DNA from: Pirellulales bacterium
GTDB taxonomy: Bacteria; Planctomycetota; Planctomycetia; Pirellulales; JACPPG01
Direction of reading: 5' to 3'
Length of the DNA: 64,000 nt
NCBI GenBank assembly: GCA_036499395.1
Contig: DASYDW010000019.1
Location: 186,001-250,000 of the forward strand
Shown here: positions 7,998 to 17,199 of the stretch, one piece after another
Layout of the letters: each line of letters starts with the position of its first letter
How positions within the stretch are numbered: position 1 is the stretch's first letter
Notes under the pieces: generated by a model
Told to the model about the DNA's origin: nothing
Databases searched by the model: none
Seen by the model: the letters and a program-made list of their open reading frames with translations, nothing else
Program-made: the position numbers and the translations under genes

Positions 7998-9338
7998 TCA
8001 AGTCCGGTGGGCGTTGCCAAACACCGGGATCGTACAATTCACGGCCAGCCAACAGATGCTGCTGGCGGCGTAAGTGGCCGCGATCAGCATGAAGACGGCA
8101 TGCCACGAATACATCTCGGCAACCAGCCCCAGTGCCGGCGCGGCGATCACGGTCCCCAGACCGCCGACGCCGTTGCCCAGGCCGAAGATCGTGGCGGCGT
8201 AGGGACCGGAAATATCGGTCACCGTTCCCCAGGTCGTTGGCTGCGCCCAATCGCTAAAGACTTTCGCGCCGAACAACACGCCGCAAAACGCACCGGGCGA
8301 GTCGAAGAAAGACAGGGCCAAGACCACCAGACCGCCGGCCACCAGGTTTCCCACGCCCCCGACGAACGAACGGGCCCAGCGGCGCCCAACCACGCGAATC
8401 ATGAAATCGTTGACATAGCCGCCGATAAGTCCGCCCAGCGCGCCGCCAAAAAGGGGTAGCGAAGCGTACAGGCCCATGTCGATGTTCGTGAGCCCATGCA
8501 CGCTTTTCAGGACCGACGGCATCCACACGACGTAGATCGTGTCAGCAAACGTGGCCCCGAAGAATTGCAGCAGAAAGAACAGCAGGTTCAGCGCCGACCT
8601 CGACGAGATCGAACGCCACCAGGGAAGCACGAGCCTTTCATCGACCACCGACCGCGTTATCGCCGCAGGGTCGGCGGGCGAGTTTCCTTCGATGATGGCC
8701 AGTTCGGCAGCATTGACGCGCGGGTGCTCTGCAGGCGAATCGCGAAAGACGACAAACACCGCCACGCCCAGCAGCAGGCCCCAGCCGGACAGGATCACGA
8801 TGCTGGTGCGCCAATCGAGCCCTAGGATTCCCAACATGAACGAGGCGAATAGCAGGTTCGCCGTGAATCCGCCCAAGCGGCCAAAGAACGAAGCGATCCA
8901 CCCTTGCAGCGAGGTACGGATCGACAGCGGGAACCAGGATTGCGTCACTTTCCCGAGTGCCGGGTAGCAGCCGGCCTGCGTGACACCGAACAACAGGCGC
9001 ACCCAGTACATCGCTTGCCGGTCGGGCGCCCAAGCGTGTAGGGCCACGACGCCGGACCAGGCCAGAATGATGCCGCTCAAAAAGAGATGCGTTCCCACGC
9101 GATCCACTAGCAGGCCGCAGGGAACCTGCAGCGCCACGTAACTGCTGTAGAACGCCGACTGCATGAAGCCCAGGTCCGTCAGGCTGACGTCCCATTCCTG
9201 GGCCAACGTGGGCATGATCAGCCCGAACGTATAGCGGTGCAGGTACAGGGTCCACGACGCGGCGCAAGACAGGCCGAAGATTTGCCAGCGGACGCGTGAC
9301 GGCTGCGCGGCGTTTTCGGGGATCCGCGGGTCGCGCAC
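7998..9338 (-). CDS. MFS transporter (anion:cation symporter-like)
   Basis: The 446-residue integral membrane protein has about 12 hydrophobic helices. The segments LHRYTFGLIMPTLAQEW, GLLVDRVGTHLF (MFS loop 2-3 signature) and VTQAGCYPALGKV are typical of the hexuronate/phthalate-type ACS branch. It probably imports an organic anion, possibly a sugar acid. The GTG at 9338 is chosen because GGAG lies 8 nt upstream (9347-9350) and the length then fits the family; the frame is open to 9449, but the extra 37 residues are hydrophilic and lack MFS character. Neighbouring sugar-type enzymes on the other strand may share its substrate, but this is only context. Confidence 0.88.
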   Translation of the reverse strand: MRDPRIPENAAQPSRVRWQIFGLSCAASWTLYLHRYTFGLIMPTLAQEWDVSLTDLGFMQSAFYSSYVALQVPCGLLVDRVGTHLFLSGIILAWSGVVALHAWAPDRQAMYWVRLLFGVTQAGCYPALGKVTQSWFPLSIRTSLQGWIASFFGRLGGFTANLLFASFMLGILGLDWRTSIVILSGWGLLLGVAVFVVFRDSPAEHPRVNAAELAIIEGNSPADPAAITRSVVDERLVLPWWRSISSRSALNLLFFLLQFFGATFADTIYVVWMPSVLKSVHGLTNIDMGLYASLPLFGGALGGLIGGYVNDFMIRVVGRRWARSFVGGVGNLVAGGLVVLALSFFDSPGAFCGVLFGAKVFSDWAQPTTWGTVTDISGPYAATIFGLGNGVGGLGTVIAAPALGLVAEMYSWHAVFMLIAATYAASSICWLAVNCTIPVFGNAHRT

Positions 9339-9530
9339 GTGGAATTCTCCAGCCTGGCACTCGAGGCGAGTCGTATCTTGGCCGTGCGCGCGGCAGGCGT
9401 CAATCGGATGAAGCGCGGCCGGGCAGCGTCTTCCCGCGTCCCGCCGCAACCGTTTTCGAGCTTACGCCATCCTGAAGGGGATCTAGTCCGCATCGCGTCT
9501 CCCGACGGGTATCATGGGAGGATGAGCGAA

Positions 9531-9725
9531 ATGCCTCCGCCATGGCTGAAATATCCACAAATCCCGTTGGGATCAATCGGATGGCGAATGGGATTCGGGG
9601 AGGATTATTGGTTCGAGTGGCGGAACTGGTACGCGACGCTCACGCCCAAGGCGCAGTCCCAATACCGTGCGAATCATCCCGAGCCGCACGAATGGACCGG
9701 CTTCTACTCACGCGCCGCGCCTTAG
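9531..9725 (+). CDS. Small hypothetical protein (64 aa), aromatic-rich
   Basis: The frame begins with ATG at 9531, 9 nt after a GGAGG (9517-9521); an in-frame ATG at 9522 directly abuts the GGAGG and is less likely. The product is soluble and rich in Trp, Tyr and Pro, with the segment GFGEDYWFEWRNWYATL. No domain is recognised. The strong ribosome binding site and non-random composition support a real gene. It sits between two transporter genes, divergent from the MFS gene at 7998. Confidence 0.6.
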   Translation: MPPPWLKYPQIPLGSIGWRMGFGEDYWFEWRNWYATLTPKAQSQYRANHPEPHEWTGFYSRAAP

Positions 9726-9892
9726 GAATGCTCAAAACGGTATCACACCACAGAATTTCAGACTGACCCACTACCGAGTGCGCCGGGAATTTGCTTCCAC
9801 CGTGGGTCGTCGCTTAGGATGTGGGTCCTGCATGCCTGCCCCAGCGTCCCGCCTTGATGAATTGCCGTCTCCCAGGTCTGGCCGATCCTTTG

Positions 9893-10213
9893 ATGAACCG
9901 TCCTGCTCTTGATCCTGTCTTCGTCAGCGCGCGGCGCGAAGCGATCGTGGCGGCATTGATCTGGGCCGCGGCCACGGCCTGGTCGGTCGGCTACTGTGCG
10001 CTGTTTGGTTACGGTCGCACGCCGGAATCGCTGACGTTCGTGCTGTGGTTTCCAGATTGGATTTTCTGGGGCATCGTCGCGCCGTGGCTGGCCTGCGTCG
10101 TGGTCTCGATGTGGTTCGCGTTTTTCTTCATGCGCGACGAGGATCTAGGAAGCAACGACCAGGACGAAGACGCCGATCCCTTCCAGCCGCAGGAGCGTGG
10201 AAATGGGGGATAA
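9893..10213 (+). CDS. DUF997 (YhdT-like) small membrane protein, partner of the downstream symporter
   Basis: The 106-residue product has two hydrophobic helices (about residues 17-40 and 55-80) with FVLWFPDWIFWGIVAPW between and within them, and an acidic C-terminus rich in Asp, Glu and Gln. The segment matches my memory of DUF997, a family that in E. coli (YhdT) precedes the pantothenate symporter PanF. Here the stop overlaps the start of a sodium:solute symporter by 11 bp, the same arrangement, so it is probably a helper or subunit of that transporter. ATG at 9893 is the last plausible start before the helices; longer upstream frames look non-coding. Confidence 0.75.
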   Translation: MNRPALDPVFVSARREAIVAALIWAAATAWSVGYCALFGYGRTPESLTFVLWFPDWIFWGIVAPWLACVVVSMWFAFFFMRDEDLGSNDQDEDADPFQPQERGNGG

Positions 10214-11918
10214 CGCCGCGCAAAACATCGCCGGCGGGCCCGGCGCCGGTGCGATTCTGGCCCTGCTGATCGTGATCGGCATCTCGGTCTATTTGGGAAC
10301 GCTTGCGCAGCGGTCCATCAAGAAGGGACAATTCCTCAAGGGATATTTCCTCGGCAACCGCGGCTTGGGTGCCTGGGCGCTCGCCTTGACTGCCACAGTG
10401 CAAAGCGGCGGAACCTTCATGGGCTATCCGTCGTTCGTCTATTCGCACGGCTGGGTCGTGGCCGTATGGATCGGCAGCTACATGGTCGTTCCGATCACCG
10501 GCTTTGGCGTGCTGGGAAAACGATTTGCCCAACTCTCCCGGCGCACCGGCGCGATTACGATACCCGACCTGTTGCGCATTCGCTTCGGCAGTTCGGCCGT
10601 GGGATTGATCTCGTCGCTGTTCATCATCCTGTTCATGTCGTCGATGATGGTCGCGCAGTTCAAGGCCGGCGCCATTGTCATGAAGCTGACTCTGCCCGGC
10701 GCCAAATCACTGGTGCTGAGCGAGGATGACTCGCCACCTGCCCCGACGGTAGTGACGAGTGCCGAAAACGCTGCCGGCGAGAGCGCCGCGCCGCCGAAGC
10801 CGAAATTCGATTGGGACCACATTATCGGCCTGACCGTGTTCTCGCTGACCGTGGTCGGCTACACGCTAATCGGCGGATTCCTGGCCTCGGTCTGGACCGA
10901 TTTGTTTCAAAGCATCCTGATGTTTTTCGGCGTCATCATCTTGTTCCTGCTGGTCGTGCCGCTGACTGGCGTGGGATCGATGTCGCAGCCCACGCTCGAT
11001 GCCGTGGCCGCGACGGGACCGGAATACGCGTTTGGGCCGGGCTACTCGCCCGAGGGGCGGCAGTTTCTGCCGGTGAGCTTGGCCTTTTCGTTCTTCGTGC
11101 TGTGGATCTTTGGCGGCGTGGGATCGCCGGCGGGGTTGGTGCGGCTGATGGCCTCGCACGATACGCAGACGATTCGCCGCTCGATCGTGTTATTGAGCAT
11201 CTACAACACGTTCATCTATCTGCCGCTGATGGTGATTTGCATCAATGTGCGGTCGATCTTTCCGGCGCTCGACAAGCCGGACGAGGTCATCCCGCGTTTG
11301 GCGCTGGCTTCGACCGGCCATATTCCCGGCGGCTCGTTTATCAGCGGCTTGATCTTGGCGGCGCCGTTTGGTGCTGTCATGGCCACGGTCAGCACCTACC
11401 TGGTCGTGATCGCCTCGGGCGTTGTGCGCGACGTTTATTTGCAATTCCTGCGACCACAGGCCGGCCAGATGGAAATCCGCCGTATTTCGCAAGGGGTGAT
11501 GATTTTCTTCGGCCTGCTTTCGTTCGCATTGAATATCTATCCGGTGAAATACCTGCAAGCGCTCGTGGTCTTTAGCACGTCGACGATCGCCGCCACGTTG
11601 TTGGTGCCAGCCATCATGGCCGCCTACTGGCGCCGGGCCACGGTGCCCGGTGCGATCACGGCGATGTTCGCCGGCTCGGCGACCATGCTCTCGCTGTTCG
11701 GCGTCGGCTGGGTGCGTGTCTATCAGGGTTACGATCAAGGCCTCGGACCCGATACCGCGTTTCGCGCGTTCTATCTACTGGGCTTGGAGCCGATCGTTTG
11801 GGGCTTGCTGGCCTCGACGATCGCCGGAGTGGTGGTGAGTTACCTGACGCAGCCGCCGGACGAGCAACTGGTTTCGTGGCTGTTCGATCGCCAGGCGGAT
11901 CAGCCGGCGCAGGCGTAA
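10203..11918 (+). CDS. Sodium:solute symporter family protein (PanF-like)
   Basis: The 571-residue integral membrane protein has about 13 helices. Family segments include YFLGNRGLGAWALALT near the N-terminus, SGGTFMGYPSF, and GFLASVWTDLFQSILM. It is probably a sodium-driven importer of a carboxylate or vitamin-like solute; pantothenate is suggested only by the upstream DUF997 partner. ATG at 10203 is chosen because AGGAG lies 7 nt upstream (10191-10195). A Pro/Ala-rich, acidic loop around residues 175-205 interrupts the helices and is longer than I expect for the family. The two genes are translationally coupled. Confidence 0.88.
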   Translation: MGDNAAQNIAGGPGAGAILALLIVIGISVYLGTLAQRSIKKGQFLKGYFLGNRGLGAWALALTATVQSGGTFMGYPSFVYSHGWVVAVWIGSYMVVPITGFGVLGKRFAQLSRRTGAITIPDLLRIRFGSSAVGLISSLFIILFMSSMMVAQFKAGAIVMKLTLPGAKSLVLSEDDSPPAPTVVTSAENAAGESAAPPKPKFDWDHIIGLTVFSLTVVGYTLIGGFLASVWTDLFQSILMFFGVIILFLLVVPLTGVGSMSQPTLDAVAATGPEYAFGPGYSPEGRQFLPVSLAFSFFVLWIFGGVGSPAGLVRLMASHDTQTIRRSIVLLSIYNTFIYLPLMVICINVRSIFPALDKPDEVIPRLALASTGHIPGGSFISGLILAAPFGAVMATVSTYLVVIASGVVRDVYLQFLRPQAGQMEIRRISQGVMIFFGLLSFALNIYPVKYLQALVVFSTSTIAATLLVPAIMAAYWRRATVPGAITAMFAGSATMLSLFGVGWVRVYQGYDQGLGPDTAFRAFYLLGLEPIVWGLLASTIAGVVVSYLTQPPDEQLVSWLFDRQADQPAQA

Positions 11919-11970
11919 CACCTCGTATTTCTTTCGTTGCGAACGCACCCTGAAGGCTTACACTGTCTCC

Positions 11971-13599
11971 ATGCCTGCCCCGGTCGATAAAATCCGAACC
12001 GCAACAACGGCCGCCGCGCACGCGACCGGCGCAGCGGCGGGAACGATCGGGCGCGAGCAGTACATGGCGCTGGCCGCGGCGCTATTGGGCTGGTTGTTCG
12101 ACGGCGCCGAGATGGGCGTCTTCTCGATGGTCGGCCGGCAAGCCATCAAAGACTTGCTGCAACGAGAAGCCGTCACGAGCGCCGCCGCCGATGGTGTCGT
12201 CGCGGCAAGCGAAGGCACGATTGCTATCTGGTTCGGCGTCGTCACGGCCGGCTTTCTGGTCGGCGCCGCGACCGGCGGAGTCCTCTTTGGCTGGCTGGGC
12301 GATCGCATCGGCCGAGTGCGGGCGATGACGCTCAGCATTCTCACGTATGCGCTTTTCACCGGGTTATGCGGCACGGCCACCAGCGCCTGGCAATTGGGCA
12401 CGCTGCGTTTCGTCGCCGCGCTCGGGATGGGGGGAGAGTGGTCGTTGGGCGTGGCCCTGGTGATGGAGATCTGGCCCAATCGATCGCGCGCGTTTATGGC
12501 CGGCTTGATCGGGGCCGCGGGCAATGCCGGTTATCTGCTCGTCGGCGGCGTGGGGCTGGTGCTGAACACACTGCTCGTCCGGCTGGGCACCTGGGCGGCC
12601 GATGCGGGGGTCGAGCAGGCTTGGATTGACTGGCTACTGGCCAACGGCGGTTGGCGATTATTGATGATGTGCGGCACGGCGCCCGCCTTGCTAACGTTTC
12701 TCGTGCGCTTGTTCGTTCCGGAATCGGCGCGATGGGAACAGGAGCGCGACCGTGGCGCCACCAGCCATTGGGCAGCGCGCGACCTCTTCGCGGTTGTTCT
12801 GGGCGCGCTAGGCCCGGCACTGATCATCTTTCTGTGGGCGCCGCGGACCGAGCCGTTTTCAGTGGCGATCCGCGCCGCCGGAACGGTCCTGGGCCTGCTT
12901 GTCGCGACGATCGGGTACACCTATCCGGTGGTGCGCTATGTGGGCCGGCTGGGTGCCGCGAGCAGCGATGCGCATGTCCTGCGGCCAACGATCGGCCGGA
13001 TGCTGCTGGCGGCGGGGCTTAGCGGGATCGCGCTCTTAGGGACCTGGGGAGCGGCGCAATGGGTTCCCACCTGGGCCGACAAGATCACGGCCGGTGGGCT
13101 ACACGTGAAAGAGTACGCGCTCATGGCCTCGGCAGCCGGAGCGATCGTGGGAACGATTCTGGCCGCGCTTGCCGGTGATTTTTTCGGGCGACGTTGGACT
13201 TACGTTTTAATGTGCGTTTCGTCCCTGGCTTCGGCCGTGTGGATGTACCAGTTTCACGCCGAGTATAACGCCGGCTTCCTGGTGGCTACGTTTTTGCTGG
13301 GCGGTTGCACCGCGTCGTTCTATGGCTGGTTGCCGCTCTACCTGCCCGAGTTGTTTCGCACGGCGGTCCGCGCTACAGGGCAAGGCTTTGGCTTCAATTT
13401 CGGACGTATTCTGGCGGCGGTCGGCGCGCTGCAAACCGGGAACCTGGTGCGAGCCTTCAGCGACGACGTGACGATCGGCGGCGTCACCTTGCCCGGCGGC
13501 TATCCATTGGCCGGCACGACGATGAGCATGATCTACATCGTCGGTATCGCACTGATTTGGTTGGCCCCCGAGACACGCGGCAAGCCATTGCCGGAATAG
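11971..13599 (+). CDS. MFS transporter (aromatic acid/sugar porter-like)
   Basis: The 542-residue membrane protein has 12 or more predicted helices. The signature FGWLGDRIGRVRAM is the classic MFS loop 2-3 motif, and LGWLFDGAEMGVF and GGEWSLGVALVMEIWP are seen in the AAHS and sugar-porter branches. It lies 52 bp after the symporter in the same direction and may be co-transcribed. The substrate is unknown. The N-terminal 30 residues are Ala/Thr-rich and cytoplasmic; a start further in at 12064 is possible but shortens helix 1. Confidence 0.87.
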   Translation: MPAPVDKIRTATTAAAHATGAAAGTIGREQYMALAAALLGWLFDGAEMGVFSMVGRQAIKDLLQREAVTSAAADGVVAASEGTIAIWFGVVTAGFLVGAATGGVLFGWLGDRIGRVRAMTLSILTYALFTGLCGTATSAWQLGTLRFVAALGMGGEWSLGVALVMEIWPNRSRAFMAGLIGAAGNAGYLLVGGVGLVLNTLLVRLGTWAADAGVEQAWIDWLLANGGWRLLMMCGTAPALLTFLVRLFVPESARWEQERDRGATSHWAARDLFAVVLGALGPALIIFLWAPRTEPFSVAIRAAGTVLGLLVATIGYTYPVVRYVGRLGAASSDAHVLRPTIGRMLLAAGLSGIALLGTWGAAQWVPTWADKITAGGLHVKEYALMASAAGAIVGTILAALAGDFFGRRWTYVLMCVSSLASAVWMYQFHAEYNAGFLVATFLLGGCTASFYGWLPLYLPELFRTAVRATGQGFGFNFGRILAAVGALQTGNLVRAFSDDVTIGGVTLPGGYPLAGTTMSMIYIVGIALIWLAPETRGKPLPE

Positions 13600-13625
13600 C
13601 TCGCGCGGAGTTAACAAATCCGCGT

Positions 13626-14243
13626 TCAATCGAGCGGGCTGCTGATCAATAGCAGGCAGCCATGCTCGGCGACTTGCTGGGGTTGCGACTCGCCCGGCTT
13701 CCAGTAGCGGTATTCCCCGGCCGACAGGCGTTCTTCGCCGATCGACAGTTCACCGTGCAAAACGACGCATTGCTCTCCTTCGGCGTGCGTGTGCGCCGGC
13801 AAAACGCTGCCGGGGGTCATGTGCACGAGAGCCGTGATGCGGCGATCATCGCGATCGTAGCCCAGCCGCTGCAGGACGATCCCTTCAAGCTCTGCGACGG
13901 GACGCCAGTTCCGCGCCGCGTCGAGCACCTCGGGCAGGCTCTTTTCGACTTCCGCCACCAGCGCCGCCACGCCTGCGACCTGTTGAGGCGACAATTCGCC
14001 GAGGCTCTCGTTCGCGCGGGCTAGTGCCGCGATCCGGGCCGCGGCGCTGGGGACGACCGGTTCGTCCGCCGCGCCGAGCGCCGCGAACAGCGGATCGAGC
14101 GCGAGCATCTCTTGATCGCACTGCGGGCAGCCCTCCGCCAGGTGCGCCTCGAACGCGGCGCGCTCCTCGTCGGTCATGGCGCCCGCCAGATAAAGGGTCG
14201 CCAACTCTGCAGAATCATCGATCGAATGGCCTTGGCTTGTCAC
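13626..14243 (-). CDS. ChrR-like cupin anti-sigma factor
   Basis: The 205-residue product has an N-terminal zinc anti-sigma motif (His34, Cys39, Cys42 in AHLAEGCPQC). A C-terminal cupin domain follows (about 120-205) with LPAHTHAEGEQCVVLHGEL as the metal-binding strand. In the ChrR family the N-terminal domain holds the ECF sigma factor inactive and the cupin senses the signal, singlet oxygen in Rhodobacter. The gene overlaps the upstream sigma-factor gene by 4 bp (ATGA), so the two are translationally coupled, as expected for a sigma/anti-sigma pair. Spacing in the zinc motif is H-x4-C-x2-C. Confidence 0.85.
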   Translation of the reverse strand: MTSQGHSIDDSAELATLYLAGAMTDEERAAFEAHLAEGCPQCDQEMLALDPLFAALGAADEPVVPSAAARIAALARANESLGELSPQQVAGVAALVAEVEKSLPEVLDAARNWRPVAELEGIVLQRLGYDRDDRRITALVHMTPGSVLPAHTHAEGEQCVVLHGELSIGEERLSAGEYRYWKPGESQPQQVAEHGCLLLISSPLD

Positions 14244-14872
14244 GCGCCGTTCCTCTTGCCGTCTGCGTCCAGCAGCTTGCGCAGCGAACGAATGCCGAGC
14301 AGGATGCGTGTCTTGGCCGTTCCAAGTGGGATGTTTTGCTGCCGTGCGACTTCGCGATGGGTCAGCCCGCCGAAGTACGAAAGCGAGATCGCGGACTGTT
14401 GCTCGGCAGGGAGCTTTGCTAATGCCTGCTTCATGCGCGCGGCCGCCTCGTCATGAGCCAGGCCGGCCATCAGATCGACCGGTGCGGCGCTTGCAGCGGA
14501 CAATGATCCCGTGGCATGCGGCCGGCGGCGGCGGACGAAATCGATCAACCGCGAACGGGCAATTAGCATCAGCCAGACTTCGGGGGACGAACGATCGGGC
14601 GAGTATTGGCCCGCCGCGCGCCACACGTGATGGAATGTTTCCTGCAAAACGTCCTCGGCATCAGCGCGATGTCGTAGACCGCGCAACAGGTTGCCCAAAA
14701 CGCGCGGCGCGTAAAGGTCGTAGAACAGCGCAAACGCCGGACGATCGCCGGCGGCCATGCGCGCGAGCAAATCCTCGCCGCGGATGCCCGTGGGCGCTTC
14801 GGATTCGACGGCTATTTCGTCCCAGATGGCCAAAACGTCGCTCGCGAGGCGATGATGAGCGGTTCGACGCAC
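14240..14872 (-). CDS. ECF sigma factor (paired with ChrR-like anti-sigma)
   Basis: The 210-residue product has sigma region 2 (FALFYDLYAPRVLGNLLRG ... DVLQETFHHVWR) and region 4 (LPAEQQSAISLSYFGGLTH ... IPLGTAKTRILLGIRSLR). This is the standard layout of a group IV sigma-70 factor. It directs RNA polymerase to stress promoters when released by the adjacent cupin anti-sigma factor. The start is GTG at 14872; the purine-rich AAAGGG upstream is only one nucleotide from it, so a slightly later start cannot be excluded. Oxidative or photo-oxidative stress is the likely theme by family analogy. Confidence 0.88.
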   Translation of the reverse strand: MRRTAHHRLASDVLAIWDEIAVESEAPTGIRGEDLLARMAAGDRPAFALFYDLYAPRVLGNLLRGLRHRADAEDVLQETFHHVWRAAGQYSPDRSSPEVWLMLIARSRLIDFVRRRRPHATGSLSAASAAPVDLMAGLAHDEAAARMKQALAKLPAEQQSAISLSYFGGLTHREVARQQNIPLGTAKTRILLGIRSLRKLLDADGKRNGA

Positions 14873-14949
14873 GCCCTTTAAGCATAAGCTCTGCGCGGGC
14901 GGGGCTGCAACGAGGCTGCGGCAGCCGGTGCCTTCTTGAGGATGACGCC

Positions 14950-15015
14950 TGTAGCCGGAGTCTGCGACCCTGGAGCGCTACCGTGAAAATCCCAGCCTCG
15001 CAGAGGCCAGCTACA
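14950..15015. repeat. Imperfect inverted repeat (TGTAGC ... GCTACA)
   Basis: TGTAGCCGGAGTCTGCG at 14950 is complementary, with mismatches, to CGCAGAGGCCAGCTACA ending at 15015. It sits between the ECF sigma gene and the permease, where it could form a long hairpin. No T-run follows, so a dispersed repeat is more likely than a terminator. Confidence 0.45.
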
Positions 15016-15046
15016 GAAGACTGGCGCAGATTTTCAACTTTGCCGC

Positions 15047-16951
15047 TCAACCGCGCAGCGGTGTGTCGCTGCCGGTCATGCCGTGATGCTTGATCTCGTG
15101 CAGCGTCTCTTTGGCCAGCCGGCTGTGGAAACGGCTGTAACCCAGGTAGATCACCAGCCCCACGCCCAGCCAGACGGCCAACCGCAGCCAGGTATCCCAG
15201 GGAAGGAAAAGCATCAGGGCCAAGTTCACGAAAATGCCCAGTGGTGCGACCAAATAGATCACGGGGCAAACAAAGGGGCGATGCACCCCCGGCTGCCGCA
15301 CGCGCAGGATGAGAACCGCCGCGCACACGACGACGAAGGCCATCAGCGTGCCGATATTGACCATTTCTTCGAGCTTGCGAATCGGCGTGAACGCCGTCAC
15401 GACGCAAATCACGGCCCCGGTTAGCATCGTCGCCAGGTGAGGCGTGCGGAATCGCGGGTGTACGTGTCCGAAAATCGGCGGCAACAGTCCATCACGCGAC
15501 ATCGCCATGAAGACGCGGACCTGGCTGAGGAACGTCACCAGCAGCACGCTGGTCATGCCTGCCAGGCCGCCTGCGGCGATCACCGCCGTGGCCATGCGCA
15601 ACGAAGAGCTTTGTTCACGGTGTGCCAGATCGCTGAAGGCCTTTGCGATGGGGGCCTTGTCATCGATCGTCGGATAAGGGACCAAGCCCGTGATCACGGC
15701 CGAGACCGCGATATATAACACCGTACACAGCCCGAGCGAAATCAGGATGGCCATCGGCACGTCGCGTTGCGGGCGGATGGCTTCTTCGGCGTGAGTCGAA
15801 ATCGAGTCGAAGCCGATGTAGGCGAAAAATACGATCGACGCGCCGAGCATGATGCCGGAAATGCCGTACGGGATGAATGGCGAGCGGGTAGCATCGTCGA
15901 TCGGCACCAGATAATGGTTCAAACCCAACAGGCCGATCATGCCCCACTTTTCCGCGGCCATGTGCGGCGCTTTCTCGCGCACTTCGGCCAGCAGCTTTTC
16001 GGCCTCGGCTTTTTCCTCGGGCGTGGTGGCCAGACTTGGCTCGTGGATGCGTTTGGCGGCCGCCAGCGCTTCCTCAGCCTCGAGCGGGGTGATGTCTTTT
16101 TCTTCGAGCATGCGTTCCGTCTCGGCCTTGGCTCGCTCGAGCTTGTAGGCGGCCAACGCGTGCTGCTGCAACGCCGGGGCCCGCTCGATGGCCTCGGCCG
16201 TGCTCAGCTTTTCGGTGTGGATCAGGTGATCCTTGGCCAGCTTCGGGATCGCCGATTGCTCGGGCAGGATACGCTCGTTCGACGGAATGTCGGTCCAATT
16301 GGCCTGATTGACGTACGACCATCCCAAGACGATCACGAAGACCACCACGGCCAGTTTCACCAGGACCAGCACCGCGTTGGTCGACGCACTTTCGCGAATT
16401 CCCTTGATCAGCACGGCCGTAATCAGCAGCATGATCAGGATCGCCGGCAGATTGATGGCGAATGTTAGAGGAGCACCGTCCGCGTACGAAAATGGATCGC
16501 TCGACCAGCGCGCCGCGACGCGGGGCAGGTGCAGCGCCTCGAGTAATTCGTTGAGATATCCGCTCCAGGCCGAGGCCACGGTCGCGCAGCTCATGGCGTA
16601 CTCGAGCATCAAGTCCCAGCCGATGATCCAGGCAAAGAGTTCGCCGAGCGTGGCGTAGGCATACGTGTAGGCGCTGCCGGCCACGGGGGCCATGGCGGCG
16701 AATTCGGCATAGCACAAGGCGGCAAAGGCACAGCCTATGGCGGCCACGGTGTACGAGATGATGATGGCCGGCCCGGCATCGATCGCGGCGGCGCGCCCCG
16801 TGGTGACAAAGATGCCAGCGCCGATAATCGCGCCCACACCCAGCGCCGTGAGCGAAACGGGACCCAGAACGCGATGCAGTTGATTTTCGCCGGCCATCTC
16901 GGCCAGCAGGACTTCGATCTTCTTGCGCCTCAGCAATTGCTTCAAAAACAT
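15047..16951 (-). CDS. APC-family amino-acid permease (CAT-type) with large hydrophilic insertion
   Basis: The 634-residue membrane protein belongs to the cationic amino-acid transporter branch: GVGAIIGAGIFVTTG in helix 1, GWDLMLEYAMSCATVASAW, and FFAYIGFDSISTHAEEA. It imports amino acids by proton or exchange coupling. ATG at 16951 is chosen because GAGGA lies 6 nt upstream. Between the helix near residues 195-215 and the FFAYIGFD helix there is an extra segment of about 110 residues (roughly 225-335), rich in Glu, Lys and Ala with heptad-like spacing. It is probably a soluble helical hairpin or coiled coil; usual CAT proteins have a short loop there. Confidence 0.88.
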   Translation of the reverse strand: MFLKQLLRRKKIEVLLAEMAGENQLHRVLGPVSLTALGVGAIIGAGIFVTTGRAAAIDAGPAIIISYTVAAIGCAFAALCYAEFAAMAPVAGSAYTYAYATLGELFAWIIGWDLMLEYAMSCATVASAWSGYLNELLEALHLPRVAARWSSDPFSYADGAPLTFAINLPAILIMLLITAVLIKGIRESASTNAVLVLVKLAVVVFVIVLGWSYVNQANWTDIPSNERILPEQSAIPKLAKDHLIHTEKLSTAEAIERAPALQQHALAAYKLERAKAETERMLEEKDITPLEAEEALAAAKRIHEPSLATTPEEKAEAEKLLAEVREKAPHMAAEKWGMIGLLGLNHYLVPIDDATRSPFIPYGISGIMLGASIVFFAYIGFDSISTHAEEAIRPQRDVPMAILISLGLCTVLYIAVSAVITGLVPYPTIDDKAPIAKAFSDLAHREQSSSLRMATAVIAAGGLAGMTSVLLVTFLSQVRVFMAMSRDGLLPPIFGHVHPRFRTPHLATMLTGAVICVVTAFTPIRKLEEMVNIGTLMAFVVVCAAVLILRVRQPGVHRPFVCPVIYLVAPLGIFVNLALMLFLPWDTWLRLAVWLGVGLVIYLGYSRFHSRLAKETLHEIKHHGMTGSDTPLRG

Positions 16952-17199
16952 CCGGCGTCCTCGTGGCTGACCCCATCGCTCCCACCGCAGTTGCGGTAGT
17001 CTAACCGTGCGCAGGACCGGCGGCCAAGGCGTCATCCCCGATTTCGGCCGAATTGCGCGGCCCCGTCGAGAAGCACATCAGGTTCGATTCGCTTGCTTGA
17101 CCGGCGCTGCAGGCCGGTGCAAGATGATTCGCGCCCTCGGGCCACCTGCGCGGAGCAGGCGAACACGAACGACAATGATTCTCGGCGGAGATAACCCCC

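Noticed and set aside
9339-9530. Longer N-terminus for the MFS transporter (to 9449) and for the small ORF (from 9339)
   Set aside because: A GGAG at 9347-9350 sets a GTG at 9338 for the transporter, and GGAGG at 9517-9521 sets ATG 9531 for the small protein; the extensions have no family pattern.
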